NCBI RefSeq assembly: GCF_024734075.1
Contig: NZ_CP102850.1
Span: forward strand, 3,720,001-3,784,000
Direction of reading: 5' to 3'
DNA length: 64,000 nt
Source: Gordonia mangrovi
Lineage (GTDB): Bacteria > Actinomycetota > Actinomycetes > Mycobacteriales > Mycobacteriaceae
Shown here: positions 55,223 to 63,787 of the stretch, piece by piece
Layout of the letters: each line of letters starts with the position of its first letter
Position numbering within the stretch: position 1 is the stretch's first letter
The notes under the pieces: generated by a model
Seen by the model: the letters and a program-made list of their open reading frames with translations, nothing else
What the model was told of the DNA's origin: nothing
Databases searched by the model: none
Position numbers and translations under genes: made by a program

Positions 55223-55817
55223 GAGCTGACTCCGTCGTGACGTCGGCGTCAGCGGCGCGCGGGTGGCGCCGGTAGGCCGACACCGATGGATCTCCGACGA
55301 TCCAGAATCGCCATGCGACATCGGCGGCCAGCCGCACCCCAACCCGTGGACCGGCGGCGGTGTGGACGCCGCCGAGTTGCGGCGCCACGTCGAGGCAGAC
55401 CGGTCGGGCGTCATCGAGATGGCTGTCGAGGTCGGCCATGGTGATCCCCAGGGCGCGGGTCAGATTGCCCGGCCCACGGCCCAGCGCGGCGTCGTTCTTG
55501 GCGGTGGGACGTCGCTCCCGCGCCGTGCGGAGGCCATCGATGATCTCCCCGGCGCGGATCAGCACCGCCGCCCCCTGCTCGGTGGGGCCGGTCACCACAT
55601 TGGCGCAGAAATGGCCGTGGATGCGGTAGACGTACAAGCGTCCCGGCGGCCCGTACATGATCTCGGAGCGCGGCGTGCGCCGATAGCCGTGCGACGCCGG
55701 GTCGTCGCGGCCCCCGTACGCCTCGACCTCCGTGATGCGGGCCGCGGCTCCGTGGCCGATAAGAACGGTGCCCAGGAGGGCTCGGGCATTGCGGCTGACG
55801 CTAGGCTCACTGACCAT
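55110..55817 (-). CDS. DNA-3-methyladenine glycosylase (AAG/MPG type)
   Basis: A 235-residue base-excision repair glycosylase that removes alkylated purines. The family marks are RALLGTVLIGHGAAARITEVEAYGG with the catalytic Glu (in ITEVEAYGG), DPASHGYRRTPRSEIMYGPPG, YVYRIHGHFCANVVTG, GPGNLTRALGIT and the final RFWIVGDPSVSAYRR. The ATG at 55817 overlaps the ATG of the divergent toxin homologue inside CCATGG. After the enzyme fold a tail of about 45 residues (Ala/Asp/Ser/Arg-rich) runs on, and this part overlaps the antitoxin gene by 113 bp. The gene lies wholly between, and overlaps both, toxin and antitoxin genes. Confidence 0.9.
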   Translation of the reverse strand: MVSEPSVSRNARALLGTVLIGHGAAARITEVEAYGGRDDPASHGYRRTPRSEIMYGPPGRLYVYRIHGHFCANVVTGPTEQGAAVLIRAGEIIDGLRTARERRPTAKNDAALGRGPGNLTRALGITMADLDSHLDDARPVCLDVAPQLGGVHTAAGPRVGVRLAADVAWRFWIVGDPSVSAYRRHPRAADADVTTESALTSAADSHPAGRIPAGPDSAGAAESSGRPTTRRRRPS

Positions 55818-56253
55818 GGCCAAGACGAGTGACTCCATCGAGTTGGACTTGTCCGTCGAGGATACCTGGGCGGCGGCATCGGATCTGTCGAGGTTTTCCG
55901 AGTGGATGCTGTTGCACGACGGATGGCGTTCACCATTGCCGAGCCCCGGCGAACTCGGTGCAGGCGTCAACCTCGCGTCGGTGGTGAAGGTCAAAGGCAC
56001 CCGGGTCCGGTTCGATTGGCTCATCGAGACCTATCAGCCGTTCGAGCAGGTCCGGCTGAAAGGCAACGGCAAAGGTGGTGTGAAGGCCAAGCTCGATCTC
56101 GGCATCCTTCCCACCGATGCTGGTTCGGCAGTAACGTTCACAGTCGATCTGGGTGGTTTGCCGCTGATCGGTCCCGCAGGCAAGGCGGCGGCCATGGCGG
56201 TATCCGGGGATCTGCGCAAGTCGCTGATGACATTTCGCGCGGTTTTCGGCTGA
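55816..56253 (+). CDS. Rv0910-type SRPBCC toxin homologue
   Basis: A 145-residue SRPBCC-fold protein: MAKTSDSIELDLSVEDTWAA, then SDLSRFSEWMLLHDGWRSPLP and GKGGVKAKLDLGILPTDAGS. The start, order and spacing match Rv0910, the toxin of the Rv0909/Rv0910 pair in M. tuberculosis. Its mechanism is unknown. The start codon overlaps that of the opposite-strand glycosylase gene by two bases, so its promoter and ribosome-binding region lie within that gene. No strong ribosome-binding site is visible. Here it is separated from the antitoxin homologue, so whether they still act as a pair is open. Confidence 0.82.
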   Translation: MAKTSDSIELDLSVEDTWAAASDLSRFSEWMLLHDGWRSPLPSPGELGAGVNLASVVKVKGTRVRFDWLIETYQPFEQVRLKGNGKGGVKAKLDLGILPTDAGSAVTFTVDLGGLPLIGPAGKAAAMAVSGDLRKSLMTFRAVFG

Positions 56254-56292
56254 TCTGCCGCGTGTTCGGCTGATTGACAAAGGGGGGACGGC

Positions 56293-58077
56293 GTGGGTCG
56301 TCATAGTTCAGACGACGATGGACCTCGGTCGCAGGGGGCGGGCCGGCTGAACCAACTGTCTGCACCACGCACCGGTCCGATCGACATGCCGGCCAGCGGT
56401 CCGTTGCCGGCGTCCGACCGCCGACCGTCCGCCGACGACGGGTTCGGGTTCGAGCATCGACGGTCGTCGTCGGGACGTCGCGGGGGCTTGATCTGGGGGA
56501 TCGCAGCGCTGGTCGTGGTGGTCGCGTTGGTCACCGGGTTCGTCCTGTGGCGCACCGGCGCGGTCGGGTGTGGGGACCGCACGTCGGTGGCGGTTGCCTC
56601 GGACCCGGCGATGACCAGCGCATTGCAGTCGGTCGCGCAGCAGGCATCGGAGAACTCCTGTTTCGACTATCAGGTCGACGGCGTGGCCGGTGCGGAGGTG
56701 CCCGGCCAGCTGACCAGTGGCGATCAAGCGCCCGACCTGTGGGTGGCGGATTCACAGATCCAGGCCCGCCGAGTGGTCACCCAGGTGCGGCGAGATCTGA
56801 ATCTGGTCGCCCCGTCGATCGCCACCTCACCGACGGTCGTCGTCGGCAAGGACGTCCCCGAGTTGAACAACTGGGTCGACGTGATGAAACTCCCCGACCT
56901 GCGAACCGGTAGCCCCATCGACACCAGTACCGGTGACGCGCCCATCGTCGGCGCACTGACCGAGGTCGATGCAGGCGAGCTGACCGAGGACGAACTGACC
57001 TCGGCGATGACGGTGCTCGCGGTCCAGCAGAACAACGCACGCCTGGAGAACGACAGCGACGGTGCTCGACTGAACCTCGCAAACGCCACGGGTGTTCCGG
57101 TGGTCACCACCGAGCAGCAGTATCTGCTGTACATGCGGACGCACAGCGATGCGGGACTGTCGGCATCGGTGCCCTCGGACGGCACCGTGATGCTCGACTA
57201 TCCGATGGTCAACACGGCGAGCGCCGCTCGGCAGGACACCGCTGCCGAGGCCGGTCAGGCCCTGCTGGACCGACTCTCCTCCGAGGATGGCCTCGCCGCT
57301 CTGAACGGGTCGGGCTATCGGAATCCGGAGGGCGACCCGCTGCCCGACGGTGCCGGGGTCGGTCAGGTGCAGCGGCTGCAACTCGATGACCCGTCGCAGG
57401 TCGACACGGCGATCCGGCAGTGGCAGGTGCTCGGTGTGCCGATCCGCACGCTGGTCGTGCAGGACACATCCGGATCGATGGCTGCGCCGGCCGGTGACAC
57501 CACCCGGGCCGAACTGCTGATCGACGCGTCCATGACGGGCCTGAAGCTGTTCCCCAACAACGCCTCGATCGGTGGCTGGGCGTTCGGCATCGACAAGGGC
57601 GGACCCGACCAGGACTGGAAGTGGATGTCGCCGATTCGTCGGCTCGACGCCACCGCTGCCGGTGGCGGCACTCATCGCGACCAGTTGGGTCGCGCCGTGC
57701 AGCGAGGTCTCGCGCCATCCCAGCTCGGTGGCGGCACCGGACTCTACGACACCACGCTGGCCGCGTTCACCGAGGTGCAGAACACCTACGACCCGAACTA
57801 CTCGAACTCGGTGATCATCATGACCGACGGTCAGAACGAGGACCCGAACAGCATCAGCCTCAACGAGCTGCTGGCGGAACTCAAGCGCCTCGAGGACCCG
57901 GCTCGACCCGTGCTGATCCTGACCATCGGCATCTCCGACGATGCCGACACCGACGCACTCGCGCAGATAGCCGAGGCGACTCCCGGCGGGTCCACCTACG
58001 TCGCCGAGACCCCCGAGGACATTCAGAACGTGTTCGTCGACGCCATTCAGGCGCGCGTGGCGGCCGCCGGACGCTGA
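56293..58077 (+). CDS. Membrane-anchored solute-binding/VWA-domain protein
   Basis: A 594-residue protein with a cytoplasmic Ser/Pro/Arg-rich segment (1-64), one transmembrane helix (about 65-87) and a large outer part. The first outer domain (about 95-345) reads like a periplasmic solute-binding fold of the ABC type (VAVASDPAMTSALQ; DLWVADSQIQAR). The second is a von Willebrand factor A domain with a MIDAS metal site, D391-x-S393-x-S395 (DTSGSM), and SVIIMTDGQNED. It may bind a surface partner in a metal-dependent way. GTG 56293 follows AGGGGGGAC. Function unknown. Confidence 0.82.
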   Translation: MGRHSSDDDGPRSQGAGRLNQLSAPRTGPIDMPASGPLPASDRRPSADDGFGFEHRRSSSGRRGGLIWGIAALVVVVALVTGFVLWRTGAVGCGDRTSVAVASDPAMTSALQSVAQQASENSCFDYQVDGVAGAEVPGQLTSGDQAPDLWVADSQIQARRVVTQVRRDLNLVAPSIATSPTVVVGKDVPELNNWVDVMKLPDLRTGSPIDTSTGDAPIVGALTEVDAGELTEDELTSAMTVLAVQQNNARLENDSDGARLNLANATGVPVVTTEQQYLLYMRTHSDAGLSASVPSDGTVMLDYPMVNTASAARQDTAAEAGQALLDRLSSEDGLAALNGSGYRNPEGDPLPDGAGVGQVQRLQLDDPSQVDTAIRQWQVLGVPIRTLVVQDTSGSMAAPAGDTTRAELLIDASMTGLKLFPNNASIGGWAFGIDKGGPDQDWKWMSPIRRLDATAAGGGTHRDQLGRAVQRGLAPSQLGGGTGLYDTTLAAFTEVQNTYDPNYSNSVIIMTDGQNEDPNSISLNELLAELKRLEDPARPVLILTIGISDDADTDALAQIAEATPGGSTYVAETPEDIQNVFVDAIQARVAAAGR

Positions 58078-58110
58078 ATTCAGGCGCTGGGCACTGAACT
58101 CAGGCGCTGG
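58074..58110. repeat. 17-bp direct repeat spanning convergent stop codons
   Basis: CTGAATTCAGGCGCTGG (58074-58090) and CTGAACTCAGGCGCTGG (58094-58110) differ at one base and have a 20-bp period. The first copy includes the VWA gene's stop codon, the second the LysR gene's. A local duplication at this junction is the simplest explanation. Confidence 0.6.
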
Positions 58111-58990
58111 TCGCGACGCGGCGGAGCACGGCGAGCGCGTGCTCGATGGCCGGGGACGGCTCGTCGGCGAGCCGGGCCACCGCCAGGTCCACGCTCGGCG
58201 CGTCGGGCTTCAGGGGGAGATAGCGGACACCGGCGATGCCCAACGCCGCCGTCGGTTCCGGGACCACCGCGACACCGAGTCCCGCTGCGACGAGGGTGAC
58301 CAGCGTCGAGGTCTCGGCAACCTCGTGGCGGATGCGCGGCACGAATCCAGCGCCGGCGCAGATCGTCGCGAGGACCCCGTTCATCACCGATCGGCCATGA
58401 CCGACGTGGGCGATGAACTCGGCGTCGCGCAGGTCCTCCGCGCGTACACCCTCGGCAGATCCGATCGGTGCACCCTCGGGCACCGCGACGAACAGCCGGT
58501 CCTGGCGGACGATGTCGACCACCAGGTCGGTGCTGCCGACGGGCGGTCGTAGGAGTGCGAGGTCGATCTCGCCGGTGGCCAGCGCCGCCAACTGGGCCGG
58601 TGCCAGCATCTCGCCGTGCACGCTGACCTCCAGGTCGGGCAGTTGTTCGCCCAGTGCCCGCACAAACCGCGGCAACAACGAATAGGTTGCCGACCCGACA
58701 CAGCCGACAGCGAGGGTGCCCGCGCGGCCCTCCGCGACCCGTTGCGCCTGGATCCCGGCGACGTCAACGGCATCCAGGATCGACTCCACGCGTTCCAGAT
58801 ACGCCTGTCCGGCCGGGGTCAGTTCCACCCGCCGGGTAGACCGGACCAGCAACGTCACCCCGAGTTCGGCCTCGAGTTGCCTGATCTGTTGGGACAGCGG
58901 CGGCTGAGCGATGTGCAGGCGTTCTGCGGCACGGCCGAAGTGGAGTTCCTCGGCGACCGCGCGAAAGTACCGGAGATGGCGCAGCTCCAT
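58100..58990 (-). CDS. LysR-family regulator of the pca operon
   Basis: A 296-residue LysR-type regulator. The N-terminal winged helix is MELRHLRYFRAVAEELHFGR followed by AAERLHIAQPPLSQQIRQLE, the pattern of the CatM/BenM/CatR subgroup that governs aromatic degradation. The co-inducer-binding domain follows (about 90-290). It is divergent from pcaFDIJ with 76 bp between, the classic layout of a LysR regulator and its target. The expected co-inducer is a pathway intermediate such as muconate, beta-ketoadipate or its lactone. Confidence 0.9.
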   Translation of the reverse strand: MELRHLRYFRAVAEELHFGRAAERLHIAQPPLSQQIRQLEAELGVTLLVRSTRRVELTPAGQAYLERVESILDAVDVAGIQAQRVAEGRAGTLAVGCVGSATYSLLPRFVRALGEQLPDLEVSVHGEMLAPAQLAALATGEIDLALLRPPVGSTDLVVDIVRQDRLFVAVPEGAPIGSAEGVRAEDLRDAEFIAHVGHGRSVMNGVLATICAGAGFVPRIRHEVAETSTLVTLVAAGLGVAVVPEPTAALGIAGVRYLPLKPDAPSVDLAVARLADEPSPAIEHALAVLRRVATSA

Positions 58991-59025
58991 GATTAAGACT
59001 CTACGCATATCACTGGGCGCGAAAT

Positions 59026-59043
59026 CGATACTTCTCAATATCG
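59026..59043. promoter_or_regulatory. Candidate LysR binding site in front of pcaF
   Basis: CGATA (59026-59030) and TATCG (59039-59043) form a perfect inverted repeat with an 8-bp spacer, similar in shape to the T-N11-A motif of LysR proteins. It lies in the 76-bp gap between the divergent LysR and thiolase start codons, 23 bp from the latter. Confidence 0.5.
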
Positions 59044-59066
59044 TCGCAGGTTCCTATCGTGGTCGT

Positions 59067-60290
59067 ATGAGCTCCGGAACCGACATCGTCATCTGTTCGC
59101 CAGTGCGCACACCCGTCGGACGTATGGGCGGCGCCCTCGCCCCGCTGACGGTGACCGACCTGGCCACGGGGTTGTTGCGGGAACTCGCTGCGCGCACCGG
59201 ACTCGGGGAAGGGGACATCGACGATGTGGTCCTGGGTCAGGGGTACGCCGGCGGCGAGTCCCCGGCAATCGGTCGGATCGCGGCGCTGGACGCCGGCCTG
59301 GGCGTCGGGGTGCCCGGTATGCAGGTCGACCGCCGATGCGGGTCCGGACTGCAGGCGGTGCTGAACGGGGCGTCGCAGATCGCCACCGGCGGCGCCCGGC
59401 TGGTGATCGCCGGCGGGGCCGAGTCGATGTCCAACGTCGAGCACTACGCGCTCGGTCTGCGCACCGGAGTGCGGCAGGGCGGCGTCGAGCTGATGGACCG
59501 TCTCGACCGGGGGCGGCTGACCGCCGGCGGGCACAGTCATCCGATACCCGGCGGCATGATCGAGACCGCCGAGAATCTTCGCCTGCGTTACGGACTCGGA
59601 CGTGCTGAACAGGACGAACTCGCGGTGCGTTCGCATGAGCGCGCCATCGCTGCGCACGAGGCCGGCCGCTTCGCAGACGAACTCGTTTCCGTGACGGTGC
59701 CCGGCCGCCGGGGTAAGCCGGACGTCGTCGTCGACCGTGACGAGCATCCCCGCGCCGATGCCACCGTCGCATCAATGGCGAAGCTGCGGCCTATCCGGGC
59801 CAAGATCGATCCGGAGTCAACGGTCACCGCCGGCAACGCATCCGGCCAGAACGACGGCGCCGCCATGTGTGTCGTCACCACCCGGGACGAAGCGCTGCAC
59901 CGCGGACTCGATCCGGTTCTCGCACTGCGTTCCTGGGCGGTCACCGGCTGCGAGCCGGAGGCGATGGGCATCGGCCCGGTGAGTGCCACCGCGGCCGCCC
60001 TCGACCGAGCCGGCCTCACCCTCGACGAGATCGACCTCATCGAACTCAACGAGGCGTTCGCCGCTCAGGTGCTCGCCGTGCTGGCCGAATGGAAACTCGA
60101 CGCCGACGACGAGCGACTGAACCCCAACGGTTCCGGCATCTCGCTCGGACACCCGATCGGCGCCACCGGGGCGCGGATTCTCGCCACCGCAGCACACGAG
60201 GCGCGCCGCCGCGACGCGCGCCACGTACTGGAGACGATGTGTATCGGCGGCGGGCAGGGACTGGCAGCGATCTTCGAGGTGGTCAAGTGA
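59067..60290 (+). CDS. pcaF: Beta-ketoadipyl-CoA thiolase
   Basis: A 407-residue thiolase. The nucleophile is C91 (QVDRRCGSGLQAVLNGA); the second set of active-site residues is in NPNGSGISLGHPIGATGARI (His) and MCIGGGQGLA (Cys). GGAESMSNVEHYALG and GNASGQNDGAA also belong to the family. Next to enol-lactonase and CoA-transferase genes it is best read as PcaF, which cleaves 3-oxoadipyl-CoA to succinyl-CoA and acetyl-CoA. ATG 59067 is the first gene of the operon and overlaps pcaD by 4 bp. Confidence 0.88.
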   Translation: MSSGTDIVICSPVRTPVGRMGGALAPLTVTDLATGLLRELAARTGLGEGDIDDVVLGQGYAGGESPAIGRIAALDAGLGVGVPGMQVDRRCGSGLQAVLNGASQIATGGARLVIAGGAESMSNVEHYALGLRTGVRQGGVELMDRLDRGRLTAGGHSHPIPGGMIETAENLRLRYGLGRAEQDELAVRSHERAIAAHEAGRFADELVSVTVPGRRGKPDVVVDRDEHPRADATVASMAKLRPIRAKIDPESTVTAGNASGQNDGAAMCVVTTRDEALHRGLDPVLALRSWAVTGCEPEAMGIGPVSATAAALDRAGLTLDEIDLIELNEAFAAQVLAVLAEWKLDADDERLNPNGSGISLGHPIGATGARILATAAHEARRRDARHVLETMCIGGGQGLAAIFEVVK

Positions 60291-61057
60291 GTGCGGTGGA
60301 GGTCGAACACGTCGTCACGGGGCGCGCCGACGGACCCGTCGTGGTGTTGTCCAACTCGCTGGGCGCCACCTATCGCATGTGGGATGCACAGCTGGCCGCA
60401 CTCGAAGAGCGGTTCCGCGTCGTCCGCTACAACACGCGCGGACACGGCGCGTCGCCGGTTCCGGCCGGCCCCTACACCATCGACGATCTCGCCGATGATG
60501 TTGTCGCACTGCTGGACCGACTCGGCGTCGCGCGTGCACACCTCATCGGTCTGTCCCTCGGCGGGATGACCGCGATGCGTCTGGCGGTGCGCAACCCCGA
60601 ACGGGTCGACCGGCTCGCGTTGCTGTGCACCGGAGCCCAGCTCACCCCGTCGTCGGCGTGGACCGACCGTGCGGACACCGTACGCGCACAGGGCACAGGC
60701 GCCGTCGCCGAAGCCGTTGTGCAACGGTGGTTCACCCCGGCCTACCTCGCTGCGAACCCGGACTCCCGCCACCACCACGAGGCGATGATCGCCGCCACGT
60801 CCGCCGACGGGTACGCCGGTTGCTGCGAGGCGATCGCGGTCATGGACCAGCGCGACGATCTGGCCACCATCACGGCGCCCACCCTGGCCGTCGCCGGCGC
60901 CGACGACCCGGCAACTCCGCCGCCGAAGCTCGCCGAGATCGCCGAGAACGTCAAGGACGGCCGACTGCTGGTCGTCGAGCACGCGGCGCACCTGGCCAAC
61001 GCCGAACAACCCGAGATCATCACTCCCGCACTCATCGAACATCTGGAGCAGGCATGA
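60287..61057 (+). CDS. pcaD: 3-Oxoadipate enol-lactonase
   Basis: A 256-residue alpha/beta hydrolase that opens 3-oxoadipate enol-lactone to 3-oxoadipate. It shows the oxyanion region [18 protein letters not shown] (the Asn-Ser-Leu-Gly variant is typical of PcaD), [10 protein letters not shown], the nucleophile S90 in [14 protein letters not shown], the acid in [11 protein letters not shown] and the His in [12 protein letters not shown]. The GTG at 60287 overlaps the thiolase stop (GTGA) and its own stop overlaps pcaI (ATGA). It is not fused to a carboxymuconolactone decarboxylase, unlike PcaL. Confidence 0.9.
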   Translation: MSAVEVEHVVTGRADGPVVVLSNSLGATYRMWDAQLAALEERFRVVRYNTRGHGASPVPAGPYTIDDLADDVVALLDRLGVARAHLIGLSLGGMTAMRLAVRNPERVDRLALLCTGAQLTPSSAWTDRADTVRAQGTGAVAEAVVQRWFTPAYLAANPDSRHHHEAMIAATSADGYAGCCEAIAVMDQRDDLATITAPTLAVAGADDPATPPPKLAEIAENVKDGRLLVVEHAAHLANAEQPEIITPALIEHLEQA

Positions 61058-61848
61058 GTATCGACAAGGTGGCCGCCTCGGCCGCAGCATCCGTCGCCGA
61101 CATCCCCGACGGCGCCAGTCTCGCCGTCGGCGGATTCGGTCTCGCCGGAATCCCGTGGTTCCTGATCGAGGCACTGCTCGATCAGGGCGCCGGCAATCTC
61201 ACCATCGTGTCCAACAACTGCGGCGTGGACGGCGCGGGACTCGGACTGCTGCTGGAGGCACGAAAGATCGACAAGGTCATCGCCTCCTACATCGGCGAGA
61301 ACAAAGAGTTCGGCCGGCAGTTCCTCGCCGGCGAGGTGACCGTGGAACTCACGCCGCAGGGCACCTTGGCCGAACGGATGCGGGCCGGTGGCAGTGGGAT
61401 CGGCGCCTTCTACACCCCGACCGGTGTCGGCACCCTCGTCGCCGAAGGTGGGTTGCCGTGGCGCTACCACCCTGACGGCAGCGTCGCACTGGCGTCACCG
61501 CCGAAGGAGGTGCGGACCTTCAACGGTCAGGACATGGTGCTCGAGGAGGCCATCGTCACCGACTACGCGCTGATTCGTGCCGCTGTTGTCGACAAGGCCG
61601 GCAATTGCAAGTTCCATGCCGCCGCAAGAAATTTCAACCCTCCGGCGGCGATGTCGGGGCGCACCACGATCGTCGAGGCCGAGAAGGTCGTCGAGGTCGG
61701 CGAGCTCGCGCCCGAGGACATTCATCTGCCGGGCATCTTCGTCAAGCGGGTCGTCGAGCTGACGCCGGAACAGGCTGCCCGCAAAGAGATCGAGCAGCGC
61801 ACCACCCGTGTGCGGCCCACCGTCGACACCGAGCCGGCTCTCACCTAG
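61054..61848 (+). CDS. pcaI: 3-Oxoacid CoA-transferase subunit A
   Basis: A 264-residue alpha subunit of a class I CoA-transferase. [20 protein letters not shown] is the family's N-terminal signature, [20 protein letters not shown] follows, and [32 protein letters not shown] is also typical (quoted in part: [17 protein letters not shown]). With PcaJ it transfers CoA from succinyl-CoA to 3-oxoadipate. Operon context supports this over acetoacetate as substrate, though the sequences of the two types are close. It overlaps pcaD by 4 bp. Confidence 0.9.
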   Translation: MSIDKVAASAAASVADIPDGASLAVGGFGLAGIPWFLIEALLDQGAGNLTIVSNNCGVDGAGLGLLLEARKIDKVIASYIGENKEFGRQFLAGEVTVELTPQGTLAERMRAGGSGIGAFYTPTGVGTLVAEGGLPWRYHPDGSVALASPPKEVRTFNGQDMVLEEAIVTDYALIRAAVVDKAGNCKFHAAARNFNPPAAMSGRTTIVEAEKVVEVGELAPEDIHLPGIFVKRVVELTPEQAARKEIEQRTTRVRPTVDTEPALT

Positions 61849-61858
61849 GAGGAGCACC

Positions 61859-62509
61859 ATGACCTGGACACGCCCTGAGATGGCTGCGCGAGCCGCACAG
61901 GAGTTGCGCCGCGGAGACTATGTGAACCTGGGGATCGGTCTCCCGACGATGATCCCCGACCATCTGCCGGATGACTCCGGCATCACCCTGCACGCCGAGA
62001 ACGGCATCCTCGGCGTCGGGCCGTACCCCTACGACGACCAGGTGGACCCGGATCTCATCAATGCCGGCAAGCAGACGGTGACCGTGTTGCCGGGTGCCTC
62101 CTTCTTCGACTCCGCAACGAGTTTCGCGATGATCCGCGGCGGACACGTCGACGTCGCCGTCCTCGGCGGGATGCAGGTGGCCGCCAACGGCGACCTCGCC
62201 AACTGGATGGTGCCCGGCGCCATGGTCAAGGGCATCGGCGGTGCCATGGATCTGGTCAACGGGGCCGGCCAGGTGATCGTGCTGATGGAGCACACCACCA
62301 AGAAGGGCGACCCGAAACTCGTCGCCGAGTGCTCACTGCCGCTCACCGGTAGGTCCGTCGTCAGCCGGGTGATCACCGATCTCGGTGTATTCGACGTGAC
62401 CGGAGCAGGTTTTGACGTGGTGGAGCTGGCCCCGGGCGTCACTCTCGCCGACGCCGAGGCCGTAACCGGCGCCCCGCTCGCCGACCGGACTGCCGCTCCC
62501 GTCGACTGA
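61859..62509 (+). CDS. pcaJ: 3-Oxoacid CoA-transferase subunit B
   Basis: A 216-residue beta subunit of the same CoA-transferase. [19 protein letters not shown] and the catalytic E47 in [14 protein letters not shown], which forms the gamma-glutamyl-CoA intermediate, are present, as are [20 protein letters not shown] and [16 protein letters not shown] 61859 follows AGGAGC, ten bases after pcaI. It is the last gene of the pcaFDIJ operon, which finishes degradation of protocatechuate and catechol to TCA intermediates. The upper-pathway genes (pcaGHBC) are not in the window. Confidence 0.92.
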   Translation: MTWTRPEMAARAAQELRRGDYVNLGIGLPTMIPDHLPDDSGITLHAENGILGVGPYPYDDQVDPDLINAGKQTVTVLPGASFFDSATSFAMIRGGHVDVAVLGGMQVAANGDLANWMVPGAMVKGIGGAMDLVNGAGQVIVLMEHTTKKGDPKLVAECSLPLTGRSVVSRVITDLGVFDVTGAGFDVVELAPGVTLADAEAVTGAPLADRTAAPVD

Positions 62510-62544
62510 CCGCAGCGCAGCATCCGCTGGTCGGGTGCGGGCAG

Positions 62545-63597
62545 TCAGGGCCGCGCCTCGAAGATCAGGTTGAAGGGTGTCTCGGTCGCGCGCCGGAAGG
62601 TCGTGAAACCGCCATCATCGACCATCACCTTCCGCAGGGCCTGCTCGCCGGCCTGCGCGCCCAGCGCCGGTCCACCCCGTGCCACCGACACCGGAACACA
62701 GACCATCGAGGATGCCGCGTACATGAGGCGGCCCACCGGATTCAGGTTCTCCGCTGTGCTGTCGCCCGCGAACGGTTCGACGAGCATGCAGTGGCCATCG
62801 GGTTTCAGCGCGGCTCTCGCATGTCGAGCTGCACCAGATGGATCGGCCATGTCATGCAAGCAGTCGAAGAACGCGATGAGGTCAAAGTCGTCTCCGCCGT
62901 ACGTCGTGGCGTCGGCCACCTCGAAAGTCGTATTACCGACACCTGCTTCCGACGCCCGTTCCCGTGCGGTCTCGATCGACGGACCGTGGTAGTCGATGCC
63001 GACGAACTGAGAATTCGGGAAGGCCTGTGCCATGAGGACGGTACTTGCGCCGTGTCCACAGCCGACGTCCGCCACCCGAGCGCCGGCGGTGAGCTTGTCG
63101 ACCACACCATCGAGGGCGGGGAGCCACGACGAGATCAGGTTCGCGTTGTATCCGCCCCTGAAAAATCGCTCGGTGCCGTCGAACAGACATTCATGGTGCT
63201 CACCCCACTCCGTCCCGGTGCCGGTTCGGAAGTTCTCCAGAGCACGCTCACGCACGTGGAAGAGATCTTGAACGACCTCATAGGCGCCGGGCAGATCGAC
63301 CGGACCGTTCGGATCGGCGAGACACAGGGCCTGTTCCTCGTTCAAGAAGTACTCGTCGCTGGTCGCGTCGTACTCGACGTAGCCGCCGGCGGCCTGATTC
63401 GCCAACCACTCGCGTATATAGCGCTCGTTCGTCCCGGTCTTGATCGCGAGCTCCTCGGCTGACCATCGGTTCCCGGCGAGCGTCTTGTACAAACCGAGTT
63501 CGTCGCCGATCAACACCAGCACCGCACTCGCCGACGCGCCGAGGTCTCCGATTGCCTTGCCAAGAAATGCATTGAGTCTGTCTTCTGTAACTGTCAT
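62545..63597 (-). CDS. Class I SAM-dependent methyltransferase
   Basis: A 350-residue methyltransferase. An N-terminal winged-helix-like domain (about 20-90: LGLYKTLAGNRWSAEELAIK then RYIREWLANQAAGGYV) precedes the Rossmann domain, where VADVGCGHGASTVLMAQAFP binds S-adenosylmethionine and GIDYHGPSIETARERA carries the ribose-binding Asp. This two-domain plan is that of a common actinobacterial family acting on small molecules or lipids. ATG 63597 follows AAAAGGAG. Substrate unknown. It is convergent with pcaJ. Confidence 0.88.
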   Translation of the reverse strand: MTVTEDRLNAFLGKAIGDLGASASAVLVLIGDELGLYKTLAGNRWSAEELAIKTGTNERYIREWLANQAAGGYVEYDATSDEYFLNEEQALCLADPNGPVDLPGAYEVVQDLFHVRERALENFRTGTGTEWGEHHECLFDGTERFFRGGYNANLISSWLPALDGVVDKLTAGARVADVGCGHGASTVLMAQAFPNSQFVGIDYHGPSIETARERASEAGVGNTTFEVADATTYGGDDFDLIAFFDCLHDMADPSGAARHARAALKPDGHCMLVEPFAGDSTAENLNPVGRLMYAASSMVCVPVSVARGGPALGAQAGEQALRKVMVDDGGFTTFRRATETPFNLIFEARP

Positions 63598-63787
63598 CGC
63601 CAGCTCCTTTTGCCCATCGCGGTATCCACAGCAGAGCTTGCGGGTCAGCCAGTGTCGATTGCACATTGGCGCGATCCGTGCTAGTGACCAAGTCTATTTC
63701 TTTTGGGCCCCCAGGCGCATATCGATTTCGTTGCTGTCGCCGAGTGTCGTCCTCCCGGACAGAGCCCTGCGGAGACGGGCAGCGCCC

